DNA of 64,000 bases from Zobellia laminariae (GTDB taxonomy: Bacteria; Bacteroidota; Bacteroidia; Flavobacteriales; Flavobacteriaceae): positions 434,001-498,000 of the forward strand of contig NZ_RCNS01000002.1 of the NCBI RefSeq assembly GCF_009725995.1, given 5' to 3'. The notes beneath the pieces were generated by a model. That model ran no database searches and was not told the origin of the DNA. It saw only the letters and a program-made list of their open reading frames with translations. Below are positions 45,308 through 56,170 of the stretch, piece by piece. The translations under genes were made by a program, and so were the position numbers. The stretch's first letter is position 1; every line of letters begins with the position of its first letter.

Positions 45308-48300
45308 TTTCCGCTAGTAATTCAGGTATAGATTTTGCCAATACTATAGATGAAACAAATGAATTACACTACTTCAGTTTTCCATATATCTATATTGGAG
45401 GGGGGGTAGGAGTAGGTGATTTTGATAATGATGGGTTAAACGATGTTTTTTTTGCAGGGAATAAGGTTTCCTCAAAATTATATAGGAATAAAGGCAATTT
45501 TGCTTTTGAAGATAGAACTAATGAATCAGGTATAGAAGGTGAGTATTGGGCAAACGGGGTTTCTGTTGTTGATATTAACCAAGACGGTTTAATGGATATT
45601 TATGTTTCCGTTGGTGGATTTGCTAATAAGAAGGATAGAAAGAATAAACTTTTCATTAATAATGGCGACTTCAAGTTTACGGAGAGCGCAGAAAGTTATG
45701 GTATTGCTGATTCAGGTCATTCTACACAAGCGGCTTTTTTTGATTTTGACCGTGATGGAGATTTGGACTTGTATGTGATGACACATGCTAATGAAGGGCC
45801 AAAAGAAATTGAGAAGCTTTACACTAAAAAGGATGGCTCAGGTCCTAGTACGGATAGATTATATGAGAATACAGGTAATGGTAAAAACGGCCATCCTGTT
45901 TTTGAAAATGTCTCAAAAAAAGCGGGTGTTTTAATTGAAGGGTATGGTCTAGGTCTTGCTATAACGGATATCAATCAAGATGGTTGGCCAGATATTTACG
46001 TGGCCAATGATTTTGTGGCCAATGATTTACTCTATGTAAATAACCAAGATGGAACGTTTACGAATAGGTTGCCGGAATATGTTCAGCATACGTCAAGAAA
46101 TGGAATGGGGGTAGATGTATCAGATATTAATAATGATGCTTTACCAGATATTTTGGTAATGGATATGCTTCCTGAAATTAATAAGAGGCAAAAAACCATG
46201 ACCGCTAACATGAACCATGAGCATTTTAAACAAACTTTACGCGAGGGGTTCTCTCCGCAGTTTATACGTAATACGTTGCAACTAAATCGGGGTAAAGATG
46301 AAAATGGGAAACCGGTCTTTAGTGAGATTGGTAGATATGCGGGTTTGTATCAAACAGATTGGAGCTGGTCTCCGTTAATTGCGGATTTCGATAATGATGG
46401 TCAAAAAGACGTATTTATTAGCAATGGATTTAGAAGAGATATTACCAACCATGATTTTACAGAGTATTCAAATCAAGCAGACATTTTTAAGAAAGGAACA
46501 GGTAAGCTGTCAGAAAATAAAATTGTAGAGCGATTAAAAGTCTTAGACAGTATTTTTCTACCTAACTATATTTTTTCCAACGACGGAAATTTAAAATTTG
46601 AGGACGCAACTAAATCTTGGGGTATGGATCAACCCTCTTTGTCTAACGGAGCAGTTTATGCAGATTTTGATAATGATGGCGATTTAGACTTAGTTGTTAA
46701 TAATATAAATGCTCCTGCTTTTCTTTATCAAAACAACTCTGATAAAAATAAGGAGAACCACTTTGTAGATATTAAATTAAAGGGAGGTCAAGGTAATTTA
46801 AATGGTATAGGAACTAAACTTACGGCATATTTATCTACAGGCGATAAACAGTATTACGAATATAATCCAGTTAAGGGTTATATGTCTTCATCTAATTCGG
46901 ACATTCATCTTGGTTTAGGTAAACTAAACATAATAGATTCTCTTAAAGTTGATTGGCTAGATGGAACACAAGAGGTTTTAACTAATCTTAAGGTAGATAC
47001 TTCGTATACTGTTCAATATGATTCTGGGAAAATAAGAAAACAAAAAAATAGTATCGGTTTAGCCTCAAATAACTATCCATTTACAGAAATACATGATGAT
47101 AAAATTTTAGGCTATTCTCATCGGGAAAATGATAATAGTGACTTTAGAGGAGAACCCTTATTACTGCATTTAAATGATTTTAATGGACCTGGAATCGCCA
47201 CAGGAGATGTAAATGGCGATAGTAAAAAGGATGTCTATATAGGAGGGGCTAGAAATTATCCAGGTAAATTTTTCCTTCAAAATAAAAATGGAACTTTCGA
47301 TTCTATTAATCTACAGGACTCTGAAAAGTATGAAGACTTGGGTTCGCTGTTTTTTGATGCTGATGGAGATAATGATTTAGATCTTTATGTTGTTAGTGGA
47401 GGTAGCTCTGTTAAATATTTTGAAAAAGGTAATTATCAAGATCGACTTTATTTTAATGATGGCAACGGTACTTTTAAACATAATCCAGAAGCGCTTCCGG
47501 AAATAAAAGCTAGTGGTTCGTGTGTGGTTGCTGCAGATTATGACTCAGATGGAGATTTAGATTTGTTTATAGGAGGTATGATTGTTCCGGGTAATTTTCC
47601 CAATATTCCTAATAGCTATCTTTTAGAAAACGAAAATGGAAAATTTATTGACGTTACCAATCGTAAGGCAGAAACCTTACAAAATATAGGTTTGGTGAGC
47701 TCCGCACTGTGGACAGATTATGATAACGATGATGATTTAGATTTAATTATTGCAGGAGAGTGGATGCCTATAACCATATTTCAAAACAACAAAGGCATTT
47801 TAACCAAGGTGGTTAATAGCGGACTTGAAAACTTCAGCGGGTTTTGGAATAGTTTAATCGGTAAGGATTTTGATCACGATGGGGATATAGATTATATTGC
47901 TGGTAACCATGGTGAGAATACAGCCTTTAAGGTAAGTGAAGAAGAGCCTATGCGGGTTTATGCAAAGGACTTTGACTTGAATTCTAGTATAGATCCAATT
48001 ATAACTAGATATTTAAAAGGTAAAGAGGTGCCTTGGGCTCCTAGAGGAGAATTAGCAAAACAATTGGTGGCGATCAACAGGATTTTCCCAAGTTATGATC
48101 AGTATGCCGAAGCTGAAATGGGTGATTTACTTAAATCATTGGACACCACTAACATGCGAATTCTAGAAGTAAACTACCTTAGTTCCAGTTATATTGAAAA
48201 TTTAGGTGATGGTACTTTTACTGTTACAGCCTTACCTCAAAAATCTCAGTTTTCACCTCTGTTTGGACTGGGGTCTGGAGATTTTGATTATGATGGATTT

Positions 48301-48756
48301 GATGACATCATAGGAGTGGGTAACTATTATCCAACAGAGGTAATTTCTGGTTGGTACGACGCTGGAAAAGGTGTAATTTTAAAAGGAGATAATCACGGTA
48401 ACTTTAATTCAATGCCACATACAGAAACTGGTTTTAAAGTAGAGAAAGATGCTCGGGCTTTAGTAAGTGTGCCCTTAAATGATTCTACTATGTTGTGGGT
48501 TGCGTCTGTAAATTCCAATAAAGTAAAACGTTTTAAGCAAAAAATAAAATTTCCAATTATAGAATTCGCACCGGAAGAAGTTAATGCCAAAATCTATTTT
48601 AAAAATGGAAATGTAGAAAAACAGGAATATTATTTTGGAGCTGGTTATTTATCTCAACCATCAAACATAATTCAGGTTCATGAATCTATGGATAAGGTAA
48701 TTATTTATAATAGGGATGGCATTAGTAGAGAAGTTGTGGTAGATAGTATGAACTAG
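45298..48756 (+). CDS. VCBS/FG-GAP repeat protein with ASPIC/UnbV domain (signal peptide lost to frameshift)
   Basis: The protein has 1152 residues from an ATG inside the A tract. FG-GAP/VCBS repeats with calcium-binding D-x-D-x-D-G loops recur through the protein: DFDNDGLNDVFF, DFDRDGDLDLYVM, DINQDGWPDIYVA, DFDNDGDLDLVVN and YDSDGDLDLFIGG. They form beta-propellers. An ASPIC/UnbV domain lies at about 500-575 (GIGTKLTAYLSTGDKQYYEYNPVKGYMSS, key part NGIGTKL). Such proteins in polysaccharide loci are surface lipoproteins thought to bind glycan. The normal lipoprotein signal is present just upstream but out of frame. Either the sequence has an error in the A tract or the gene is switched by slippage. 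Confidence 0.88.
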   Translation: MELISASNSGIDFANTIDETNELHYFSFPYIYIGGGVGVGDFDNDGLNDVFFAGNKVSSKLYRNKGNFAFEDRTNESGIEGEYWANGVSVVDINQDGLMDIYVSVGGFANKKDRKNKLFINNGDFKFTESAESYGIADSGHSTQAAFFDFDRDGDLDLYVMTHANEGPKEIEKLYTKKDGSGPSTDRLYENTGNGKNGHPVFENVSKKAGVLIEGYGLGLAITDINQDGWPDIYVANDFVANDLLYVNNQDGTFTNRLPEYVQHTSRNGMGVDVSDINNDALPDILVMDMLPEINKRQKTMTANMNHEHFKQTLREGFSPQFIRNTLQLNRGKDENGKPVFSEIGRYAGLYQTDWSWSPLIADFDNDGQKDVFISNGFRRDITNHDFTEYSNQADIFKKGTGKLSENKIVERLKVLDSIFLPNYIFSNDGNLKFEDATKSWGMDQPSLSNGAVYADFDNDGDLDLVVNNINAPAFLYQNNSDKNKENHFVDIKLKGGQGNLNGIGTKLTAYLSTGDKQYYEYNPVKGYMSSSNSDIHLGLGKLNIIDSLKVDWLDGTQEVLTNLKVDTSYTVQYDSGKIRKQKNSIGLASNNYPFTEIHDDKILGYSHRENDNSDFRGEPLLLHLNDFNGPGIATGDVNGDSKKDVYIGGARNYPGKFFLQNKNGTFDSINLQDSEKYEDLGSLFFDADGDNDLDLYVVSGGSSVKYFEKGNYQDRLYFNDGNGTFKHNPEALPEIKASGSCVVAADYDSDGDLDLFIGGMIVPGNFPNIPNSYLLENENGKFIDVTNRKAETLQNIGLVSSALWTDYDNDDDLDLIIAGEWMPITIFQNNKGILTKVVNSGLENFSGFWNSLIGKDFDHDGDIDYIAGNHGENTAFKVSEEEPMRVYAKDFDLNSSIDPIITRYLKGKEVPWAPRGELAKQLVAINRIFPSYDQYAEAEMGDLLKSLDTTNMRILEVNYLSSSYIENLGDGTFTVTALPQKSQFSPLFGLGSGDFDYDGFDDIIGVGNYYPTEVISGWYDAGKGVILKGDNHGNFNSMPHTETGFKVEKDARALVSVPLNDSTMLWVASVNSNKVKRFKQKIKFPIIEFAPEEVNAKIYFKNGNVEKQEYYFGAGYLSQPSNIIQVHESMDKVIIYNRDGISREVVVDSMN

Positions 48757-48782
48757 GAAGACGAAAGCGCAGAAATACTAAT

Positions 48783-51700
48783 ATGAAAGGAAAACTTATT
48801 AATTATACACTTGTAATTATTGGTACTTTATATACCATTCTGGGTAGTGCCCAAAACCACATCAGCTTCAAGCATATTACAACAAGTGATGGTCTTTCAC
48901 AGAGTGATATCAATACCATTTATCAAGATAAGCAAGGCTTTATGTGGTTCGGTACGCATGATGGTCTTAATAAGTATGATGGTTATAAATTCACGGGATA
49001 CAACCCAAGTGCAAATAAGCCAAATCGTATTAGTAGTAATTTAGTTTCTGCTATTACTGGAGATGAAACAGGTAACCTTTGGGTGGGCACAACAGGAAGT
49101 GGACTTAATTTTTATAATGCAGCTACTGGTAATTTTACTTCTTACCTCAATGATGAGGATGATGCGTCTAGTTTAATAGGTAATCATGTTACAGCTTTAT
49201 TTAAGGACAGCAAAAACCGGTTATGGATTGGTGTTCGTGATGGTTTGGATATGATAGACCTCAATCTTTCTCCGGACAAGGTCAAATTCCAACATTTTAA
49301 TTCAGAGCAAGATCCGTTCATTATAGGTTGGGATGGTAGCTCTATTTATTCCATTTATGAAGATAAGAACGGACAAATTTTAGTTGGCGGCGCTGCTGGT
49401 CTTTTTAAGTTGAAAAAGGACCCGAACGGTAGAGATTATTTTGGCAATGTCAGCAAATCGGTAGGGCTTCCGGACTGCGTTGTTAAAGGTATTACCGAAG
49501 ATAATTTAGGACGACTAATTATAGCAACAAACGCAGGACTTTTTTGCCAAATAAAAGGTAGAGGAAGAACACTTGCGAAAGTTGATGACACCAATTTCAA
49601 CAATGTTCTGGTAGATAATAACAACCGTTTATGGGCAGGATCTAATGAAGGCTTGTTTTATTTTGAAAATAGTTCACCGGATAAAATTCCTCAGTTTGTC
49701 AAACGCTTTACTTACGATTCTAGAGATATTGGAAGTATTAGTAAGAACATAATAAAATCATTGTACCTAGATAATACCGGAATCATTTGGGTAGGTACCA
49801 ATGGAGGTGGCGTTAATACTTTTGATCCTGGTAAAAAGTTGTTCTTGAATGTCAGAAACACACCTGACCCACAAAGTTTAAGCTATGACAAGATTAGAGC
49901 AATGTATGAGGATAGTAATGGAACGGTGTGGGTAGGTACCGAAGGTGGAGGTCTCAACATGTTACTTAAAACGGACGACGACGGAAATTATAATAAGTTT
50001 AAGCACTTTAGCTCAATTTCAAGAACATTTGCCATAACTGAAACCAAGATAGATAATAAGAAGACTTTACTTATTGGAGCGGAAAGTACTCCTGGTTTAT
50101 ACCTTTTGGATATTAGTAACCCAGGTAAAGTAAAAGAGTCGGATATGGTTCCTCAAAATTTGATGAATGGGGTGTTCAGCCTATTAAATGATTCCAAAGA
50201 AAACCTGTGGATTGGTACCTATACTTCGGGTATTCACAGGTGGATTAAAAGTGAAGATGGTAAGGGTTATAATAAATCAGTTTTTAAAAGTTACCCTAAA
50301 CAGCCCAATGCGTTACCTAGTAATATTATACGAGATATTTTTGAGGATGATAAAGGCAATATTTGGTTTGCATCGGGTGATGGTCTAAGCATGTTGAATG
50401 CTGTTGAACGCTATAAAAAACAGCCAAAATTTGTTACCTACAAAAACGACAAGAAAGATGTAAAATCCATAAGTCATAACTACATACTCTCATTATATCA
50501 AAGTACAACAGGAGTTTTATGGGTTGGTACTTTTGGTGGCGGGCTTAATAAATTTGTACCCGGTAAAGAAGGAGAGAAAGATACTTTTGTTTCTTATTCC
50601 ATTAGAGATGGGCTGCCAAATAATGTTATTAAAGGTATTTTGGAAGATCGGGAAGGAAATTTATGGCTCTCTACCAATATGGGGCTCTCCAAATTCAATC
50701 CTAAAAATGAAACCTTTAAGAATTATAATGAAAGTGATGGTCTGCAGGATAATGAATTTCAAGAATTGGCCTGTGTAAAAAGGAGCGATGGTGAAATGCT
50801 TTTTGGGGGTATAAACGGTTTTAATGCTTTCTACCCAGAAGAGATAAGTGATAATGACCAGCCGGCCGAAACCGTAATTACCGATTTATTGATTTCCAAT
50901 AAATCGGTAAGGGTCGGAGAAAAAGTAAACGATAATATTCTTTTGAAAAAAAGTATTAATCAGATTGATAATATTCAATTAAGCTACGAACAGAACAACT
51001 TTTCTTTTGAATTTGCAGCTCTACATTATGCAGCTCCTTTAAAAAATAAGTTTGCTTATATGCTTGAAGGTTTTGATAATGATTGGGTTCAAACAACTTC
51101 TGGAAAACGATTTGCGACTTATACGAACTTAGAGCCAGGAGATTATACTTTTAAGGTAAAAGCCTCCAATAATGATGGCCTATGGGACAAGTCTCCTTCC
51201 GAAATAAAAATTAAGATTACCCCTCCGATATGGCAAAGCTCTGGAGCGTATTTATTTTATGGACTTCTGGTTTTAGGAGTTCTTTGGTTATTTTGGAGAT
51301 ATACTTTTATTAGGACGAGTAAGAAGCATCAGCTGGAATTAAATCATCTGGAGAAAGCTAAATCAGAAGAAATGCAACAGGTGAAACTGGAGTTTTTTAC
51401 TAATATTTCTCATGAGTTTAGAACACCATTAACCTTAATAAAAGGACCGCTAGAGTATCTGCGTAAAGACGGTTCAAAAGTAAGTCAGACCAAGGTTCAG
51501 GAGCAGTACAACATTATGTACAAAAACACTAATTATTTGCTCAAACTTGTAAATCAGTTATTGGATTTTAGAAAGATTGATCAAGGAAAAATGCACTTGG
51601 TAGTGCGTAATAGTAATGTTGTTGAATTTATACAAGAAGTGGGACAGCCATTTCAGTTTTTGGCACACAAACAGAATGTAGATTTTAGTATTTCTTCTAC

Positions 51701-53003
51701 AGAGGACCCACTTATGTCCTGGTTTGATCATGATGCCCTAGAGAAAATAATGAACAACCTTTTGTCCAATGCTTTTAAGTATACACCAAACGGTGGTCAT
51801 ATAAATATAGAAATATCAACAGAAGAGGCCACTAACATTACAGGGCAGACCAAAAACGTAGTTATAAAAGTTAGGGATTCTGGTTTTGGAATAGCAAAAA
51901 ATAGAGTGAACACTATTTTTGAAAGGTTCAACACTCAAGATAAAAAAGACCGAAGAAATCTTCAGGGAGCGGGTATTGGTTTATCGTTTACCAAAAATCT
52001 AATAGAACTGCACCAAGGTTCTATAGTAGTTAAAAGTAAGCCGAATAAGGGAACCGATTTTGTGGTGAGGCTTCCAATGGATAAGGAAACATTCATGAAC
52101 ATTCCCGAGGTAAGTATTAAAGAAGTTTCGGAAAGTGATTTCTTAGTACGTTCTTCCGAAACGGAGTCTTTTGCTATTGGTATCAATGATGAAATTCTTG
52201 ATGAAGATGTTTCAAAATCACGTCCTAAACAGCCTATATTACTTATTGTAGATGATAATGCAGATATCCGCACGTTGGTAAAACAAGCGTTAGATAGTGA
52301 GTACGTCATTTACGAAGCTGAAAATGGTAAACAGGCATTAAAAATGGCAAAGAGCCTTATGCCAAATATCATTTTAACAGATATTTTGATGCCCGTAATG
52401 AATGGGACTGAGTTTGCAGAAAAATTGAAGACAGAAAAGGAAACAAGCCATATTCCTATAGTAATGCTCACAGCTAAGGCTTCCGAAGAAAGTGAAATAG
52501 AAAACTTAAAAATGGGGGTAGAAGGGTATATCAGAAAACCTTTTGATATGGAACTCCTTCAATTAACACTGTCTAATATCTTAAAACAAAGAGATCAACT
52601 TCGTAGACAGTTTACGCGGAATATAACTTTACAGCCAACGGAGATTACTGTAACTTCCGTAGATGAATCTTTTCTGCAAACCGCTATTGAAATTGTAGAG
52701 AAGCACATGATGAATACAGATTTTAATGTGGAGATGCTGGTGAAGGAAATGGGGTATAGTCGTAGTAACCTTTATATGAAATTTAAAGAGATTACGGGGC
52801 TTTCTTCTAGCGAGTTCATCAGAAACATTCGTCTTAAAAGAGCAGTACAGCTTTTTGAGCAGAGTGATCTATCCGTTAAAGAAATTATGTACAAGACCGG
52901 TTTCAACACGGCGTCGTATTTTTCAAAATGCTTCAAAAAGCAATTTGGAGTGATTCCCAGTGAATATGTTTCCAAACTAAAAGAAAAAAAGACAACCTCT
53001 TAG
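48783..53003 (+). CDS. Hybrid two-component sensor kinase/response regulator with AraC output domain
   Basis: This 1406-residue one-protein signalling system controls polysaccharide loci. After a signal peptide come the periplasmic sensor propellers (Reg_prop repeats such as FMWFGTHDGLNKYDGYKFTGY, NLWVGTTGSGLNFY and IIWVGTNGGGVNTFD) and the Y_Y_Y domain (about 710-815). A membrane helix lies near 820-842, then HisKA with phospho-His877 (NISHEFRTPLTLIKG), the ATPase (LLSNAFKYTPNGGHI), a receiver with Asp1200 (ILTDILMPVMNG) and the AraC helix-turn-helix (about 1300-1400). It senses a breakdown product of the glycan and should bind near susC. Confidence 0.96.
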   Translation: MKGKLINYTLVIIGTLYTILGSAQNHISFKHITTSDGLSQSDINTIYQDKQGFMWFGTHDGLNKYDGYKFTGYNPSANKPNRISSNLVSAITGDETGNLWVGTTGSGLNFYNAATGNFTSYLNDEDDASSLIGNHVTALFKDSKNRLWIGVRDGLDMIDLNLSPDKVKFQHFNSEQDPFIIGWDGSSIYSIYEDKNGQILVGGAAGLFKLKKDPNGRDYFGNVSKSVGLPDCVVKGITEDNLGRLIIATNAGLFCQIKGRGRTLAKVDDTNFNNVLVDNNNRLWAGSNEGLFYFENSSPDKIPQFVKRFTYDSRDIGSISKNIIKSLYLDNTGIIWVGTNGGGVNTFDPGKKLFLNVRNTPDPQSLSYDKIRAMYEDSNGTVWVGTEGGGLNMLLKTDDDGNYNKFKHFSSISRTFAITETKIDNKKTLLIGAESTPGLYLLDISNPGKVKESDMVPQNLMNGVFSLLNDSKENLWIGTYTSGIHRWIKSEDGKGYNKSVFKSYPKQPNALPSNIIRDIFEDDKGNIWFASGDGLSMLNAVERYKKQPKFVTYKNDKKDVKSISHNYILSLYQSTTGVLWVGTFGGGLNKFVPGKEGEKDTFVSYSIRDGLPNNVIKGILEDREGNLWLSTNMGLSKFNPKNETFKNYNESDGLQDNEFQELACVKRSDGEMLFGGINGFNAFYPEEISDNDQPAETVITDLLISNKSVRVGEKVNDNILLKKSINQIDNIQLSYEQNNFSFEFAALHYAAPLKNKFAYMLEGFDNDWVQTTSGKRFATYTNLEPGDYTFKVKASNNDGLWDKSPSEIKIKITPPIWQSSGAYLFYGLLVLGVLWLFWRYTFIRTSKKHQLELNHLEKAKSEEMQQVKLEFFTNISHEFRTPLTLIKGPLEYLRKDGSKVSQTKVQEQYNIMYKNTNYLLKLVNQLLDFRKIDQGKMHLVVRNSNVVEFIQEVGQPFQFLAHKQNVDFSISSTEDPLMSWFDHDALEKIMNNLLSNAFKYTPNGGHINIEISTEEATNITGQTKNVVIKVRDSGFGIAKNRVNTIFERFNTQDKKDRRNLQGAGIGLSFTKNLIELHQGSIVVKSKPNKGTDFVVRLPMDKETFMNIPEVSIKEVSESDFLVRSSETESFAIGINDEILDEDVSKSRPKQPILLIVDDNADIRTLVKQALDSEYVIYEAENGKQALKMAKSLMPNIILTDILMPVMNGTEFAEKLKTEKETSHIPIVMLTAKASEESEIENLKMGVEGYIRKPFDMELLQLTLSNILKQRDQLRRQFTRNITLQPTEITVTSVDESFLQTAIEIVEKHMMNTDFNVEMLVKEMGYSRSNLYMKFKEITGLSSSEFIRNIRLKRAVQLFEQSDLSVKEIMYKTGFNTASYFSKCFKKQFGVIPSEYVSKLKEKKTTS

Positions 53004-53012
53004 ATTGATACT

Positions 53013-54848
53013 ATGAAAAATAATATGCTCATCAAAATTAGCCTTCTAGCTTGTCTATTAATATACATTTCTTGTGGAGAGGAAAAGAAAGTAGAAAAAG
53101 GTGCCGTTCCTACTTTAATAACTGCGGAAGAGAAACCAAACGTCATAATAGTTTTTACGGATGACCAAGGGTATGGAGATTTAGCAGCCCACGGTAATCC
53201 ATATATAAAAACACCAAACCTTTCTGCTTTTGGAAAGGAAGCTATGGAGCTTACTAATTTTCATGTGGGTACAACATGCGCACCCAGTCGTGCTGGTCTT
53301 ATGACTGGGCGTAATGGTAATAGGAATAATGCATGGCATACTATTGGTGGGTGTTCAATTTTATTGGAAGATGAAAAAACTATAGCGCAAGTTTTTGAAG
53401 AAGGCGGCTATAAAACGGCAATGTTCGGAAAGTGGCACCTGGGTGATAATTATCCGTTTAGACCCTTTGACCGAGGTTTTCAAGAAACACTATATAATGG
53501 TGGAGGCGGAGTTCAGCAAACACCGGATTATTGGAACAATACGTATTTTGATGATACCTATTTTAGAAATGGAGAACCAGAAAAAGTAAAGGGTTACGCA
53601 ACTGACGTATGGTTTAACGAGGCTATTAAATATGTGCAACGTACTAAAGAAGAACCTTTTTTCTTGTACTTACCGCTTAATGCAGCACACTCACCATTTA
53701 ATGTGCCGGAAGAGTATGCCAAAATGTACGAAGATGCTCCTTTGACGGATGCACAGAAACGTTTTTATGGAATGATTACCAATATTGACGAGAACTTTGG
53801 AAAGCTGGTTTCTTTTCTAAAGGATGAGAAATTATTTGATAATACAATAATCATTTTCACAACGGATAATGGTACTGCAGCAGGAATCGCAAAGAATAAG
53901 GATGGGAGTGTTTCAGGCTACAATGCTGGTTTAAGAGGTACTAAAGGAAGTCATTATGATGGCGGACATAAGGTCCCGTTTTACATTAGTTGGCCAGATG
54001 GGGATATAAAAAAAGGAGCTGTGAGCAATGAGTTGGTTGCCAATGTTGATTTACTACCTACACTTACAAGAATGGCAGGAGTACCTTTCGAATCCAAAAA
54101 ACCATTGGATGGAACTGATATGACCTCGGTTTTAACAGCAAAAGGGAATGATTCCGAACGTATGCTGGTAATTGATACACAACGTGCACAATGGCCGGAA
54201 AAAGGAAAGAACAGCTGTGTAATGAGCACAAAATGGCGATTAATAGATGGAGCTGAATTATATAATACAGTAACAGATCCAGGGCAAAAAAATGATGTGG
54301 CTTCTGAACATCCAGATATTGTTCAAAAGATGCAGTCTTTCTACGATTCATGGTGGACGAGCATAGAGCCAGAAATGAGGTATGCAGAAATTCCTATCGG
54401 TCATAAAGAGGCAAACCCTGTTACAATTACGGTTCATGACATGCACACTACAGATAATATTCCTTGGAACCAAGTTCAAATACGGCAAGGAGAATATGCG
54501 CCAAATGGGTACTATAGCGTAAATATTGTGGAAGATGGAGATTATCAATTTAAACTATACAGGTATCCACCAGAATCTGGCTTATCTCTAAATGCTGCCT
54601 CAGATGAGATTATGGCTTCTTCTACAGTTGATGAATTGCCCGTAGGGAGAAGCATTGTGTTTGAAAGAGCAGAAGTGCAATTGGGAGATATTACACTTAA
54701 AGAAAGTGCAGATGTAGATAGGCCCTATGTTCAACTAGAAGGGAATTTGAAAAAAGGAAGCTACGAACTCCATAGTGATTTTTTCACGGCAGAGGGAGGT
54801 AGAATTCCTGCATATTATATAGTCATTAATAAAAAAGCGAATCTATGA
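53013..54848 (+). CDS. Type I sulfatase, lipoprotein
   Basis: The 611-residue formylglycine-dependent sulfatase has a lipoprotein signal (LLIYISC, Cys21). The metal-binding Asp pair sits in VFTDDQGYGD. Activation motif C89-A-P-S-R is followed by AGLMTG; Cys89 must be converted to formylglycine by an anaerobic or FGE-type maturase not seen in the window. Further motifs are MFGKWHLGD and IFTTDNGT. The C-terminal extra domain of about 150 residues is beta-rich. It removes sulfate esters from the glycan at the cell surface or in the periplasm. Its stop overlaps the start of the oxidoreductase by 4 bp, so they are translationally coupled. Confidence 0.94.
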   Translation: MKNNMLIKISLLACLLIYISCGEEKKVEKGAVPTLITAEEKPNVIIVFTDDQGYGDLAAHGNPYIKTPNLSAFGKEAMELTNFHVGTTCAPSRAGLMTGRNGNRNNAWHTIGGCSILLEDEKTIAQVFEEGGYKTAMFGKWHLGDNYPFRPFDRGFQETLYNGGGGVQQTPDYWNNTYFDDTYFRNGEPEKVKGYATDVWFNEAIKYVQRTKEEPFFLYLPLNAAHSPFNVPEEYAKMYEDAPLTDAQKRFYGMITNIDENFGKLVSFLKDEKLFDNTIIIFTTDNGTAAGIAKNKDGSVSGYNAGLRGTKGSHYDGGHKVPFYISWPDGDIKKGAVSNELVANVDLLPTLTRMAGVPFESKKPLDGTDMTSVLTAKGNDSERMLVIDTQRAQWPEKGKNSCVMSTKWRLIDGAELYNTVTDPGQKNDVASEHPDIVQKMQSFYDSWWTSIEPEMRYAEIPIGHKEANPVTITVHDMHTTDNIPWNQVQIRQGEYAPNGYYSVNIVEDGDYQFKLYRYPPESGLSLNAASDEIMASSTVDELPVGRSIVFERAEVQLGDITLKESADVDRPYVQLEGNLKKGSYELHSDFFTAEGGRIPAYYIVINKKANL

Positions 54849-56167
54849 AAAAGACCAAAAAAAACGTTGAAACAAAGCAAAGTTTAAATGTTCAATTATC
54901 ACGTAGGTCGTTCATATCTAAAACTGCTTTAGTTGCCGGAGCAATAAGTATTGTACCTCGTCACGTATTGGGTAGAGGGTTTACGGCACCTAGTGACAGG
55001 GTTAATTTAGGTTACATAGGTTTAGGAAAACAAAGTATAACTCTTTCTAACGCTTTTATGGCAAATACGGATCAAGCACAAATTGTTGCCGGTTCTGATG
55101 TGTGGACAACAAAGAACGAATGGTTTAAAGCGCATGTAAGTCAATTATACGCAGATAAAAGAAAGCAACAGAATTATAAGGGTCTGACAACTACAGGTAA
55201 TTATCTAGAGCTTTTTGAAAGAGATGATATTGATGCAGTTGTTATAGCAACACCTGATCACTGGCATGCTATCCAAGCTATTGGCGCTATGGAAGCTGGG
55301 AAACACGTATATTGTGAAAAGCCCATGACCCTAATGGTACAAGAAGGTATAGATGTAGTCAAAACTGTGAAAAAAACAGGAAAAGTTTTTCAAACAGGAA
55401 GTATGCAACGTTCCTGGACCAGCTTTCAAAAGGCTACTGAAATGGTAAGAAATGGTCATTTGGGTGATATCAAAAAAGTATTGGTAAATGTTGGTGATCC
55501 AGCTATTCCTTTTAATATGGCATCTGAACCGGTACCCTCAGAAGTAAACTGGAACCAATGGTGCGGTCCAGCGCCATTATTACCTTATAACGAAAGATTA
55601 TCTCCATCAACAAGTGCTGCATTTTTTCCGGATTGGAGACTTTTTAGTGAAACCGGTGGTGGCATATTAACGGATTGGGGCGCGCACATGTTTGATATTG
55701 CTCAATGGGGATTGGGCATGGACAGAAGCGGCCCGGTAAAATTTATACCTCCTACAGACAAAAAAGCGGTGAGGGGTATGCAGATGTTTTATGAAAACGG
55801 AGTTGAAATGGTTCATGAAGACTTTGGAAGAGGATGGGGAGTTCGTTTTATGGGTAGTAAAGGTAATCTAGATATTAGTAGAAGTTATCTTGAAACAGAC
55901 CCGCCTAGTATTTTAGAATCTCAGGTAACACCAGAAGATGATTTAAAATCTAGAGGTAACCATTACCAAAACTGGATAGATGCTATCAAAAAGGGCACGC
56001 CGCTAATTGCCGATGTAGAAATAGGTCACCGTTCGGCTAGCATTGGTAATATCTGTAACATAGCGTATCAACTAGGACGCACTTTAGAATGGAATCCAGA
56101 AAAGGAAAAATTTGTGGGTGACAGTGAGGCTAATAAAATGAAAAGTAGAAAAAACAGAAAATATTAA
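54845..56167 (+). CDS. Gfo/Idh/MocA oxidoreductase with Tat signal
   Basis: The 440-residue NAD(P)-dependent sugar oxidoreductase carries a twin-arginine signal (SRRSFISKTALVAGA at about 19-33), so it is exported folded with its cofactor. The Rossmann part shows NLGYIGLGKQS, VIATPDHWHAIQAIGAMEAGKHVYCEKPM (catalytic Lys in CEKP). The C-terminal domain has GGGILTDWGAHMFDIAQWGLG with the catalytic Asp/His. Exported members of this family oxidise or reduce sugar hydroxyls, for example at C3, or act as glycosidases through redox cycling. It overlaps the sulfatase by 4 bp (ATGA) and ends 3 bp from the converging AraC gene. Confidence 0.93.
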   Translation: MKKTKKNVETKQSLNVQLSRRSFISKTALVAGAISIVPRHVLGRGFTAPSDRVNLGYIGLGKQSITLSNAFMANTDQAQIVAGSDVWTTKNEWFKAHVSQLYADKRKQQNYKGLTTTGNYLELFERDDIDAVVIATPDHWHAIQAIGAMEAGKHVYCEKPMTLMVQEGIDVVKTVKKTGKVFQTGSMQRSWTSFQKATEMVRNGHLGDIKKVLVNVGDPAIPFNMASEPVPSEVNWNQWCGPAPLLPYNERLSPSTSAAFFPDWRLFSETGGGILTDWGAHMFDIAQWGLGMDRSGPVKFIPPTDKKAVRGMQMFYENGVEMVHEDFGRGWGVRFMGSKGNLDISRSYLETDPPSILESQVTPEDDLKSRGNHYQNWIDAIKKGTPLIADVEIGHRSASIGNICNIAYQLGRTLEWNPEKEKFVGDSEANKMKSRKNRKY

Positions 56168-56170
56168 AGA

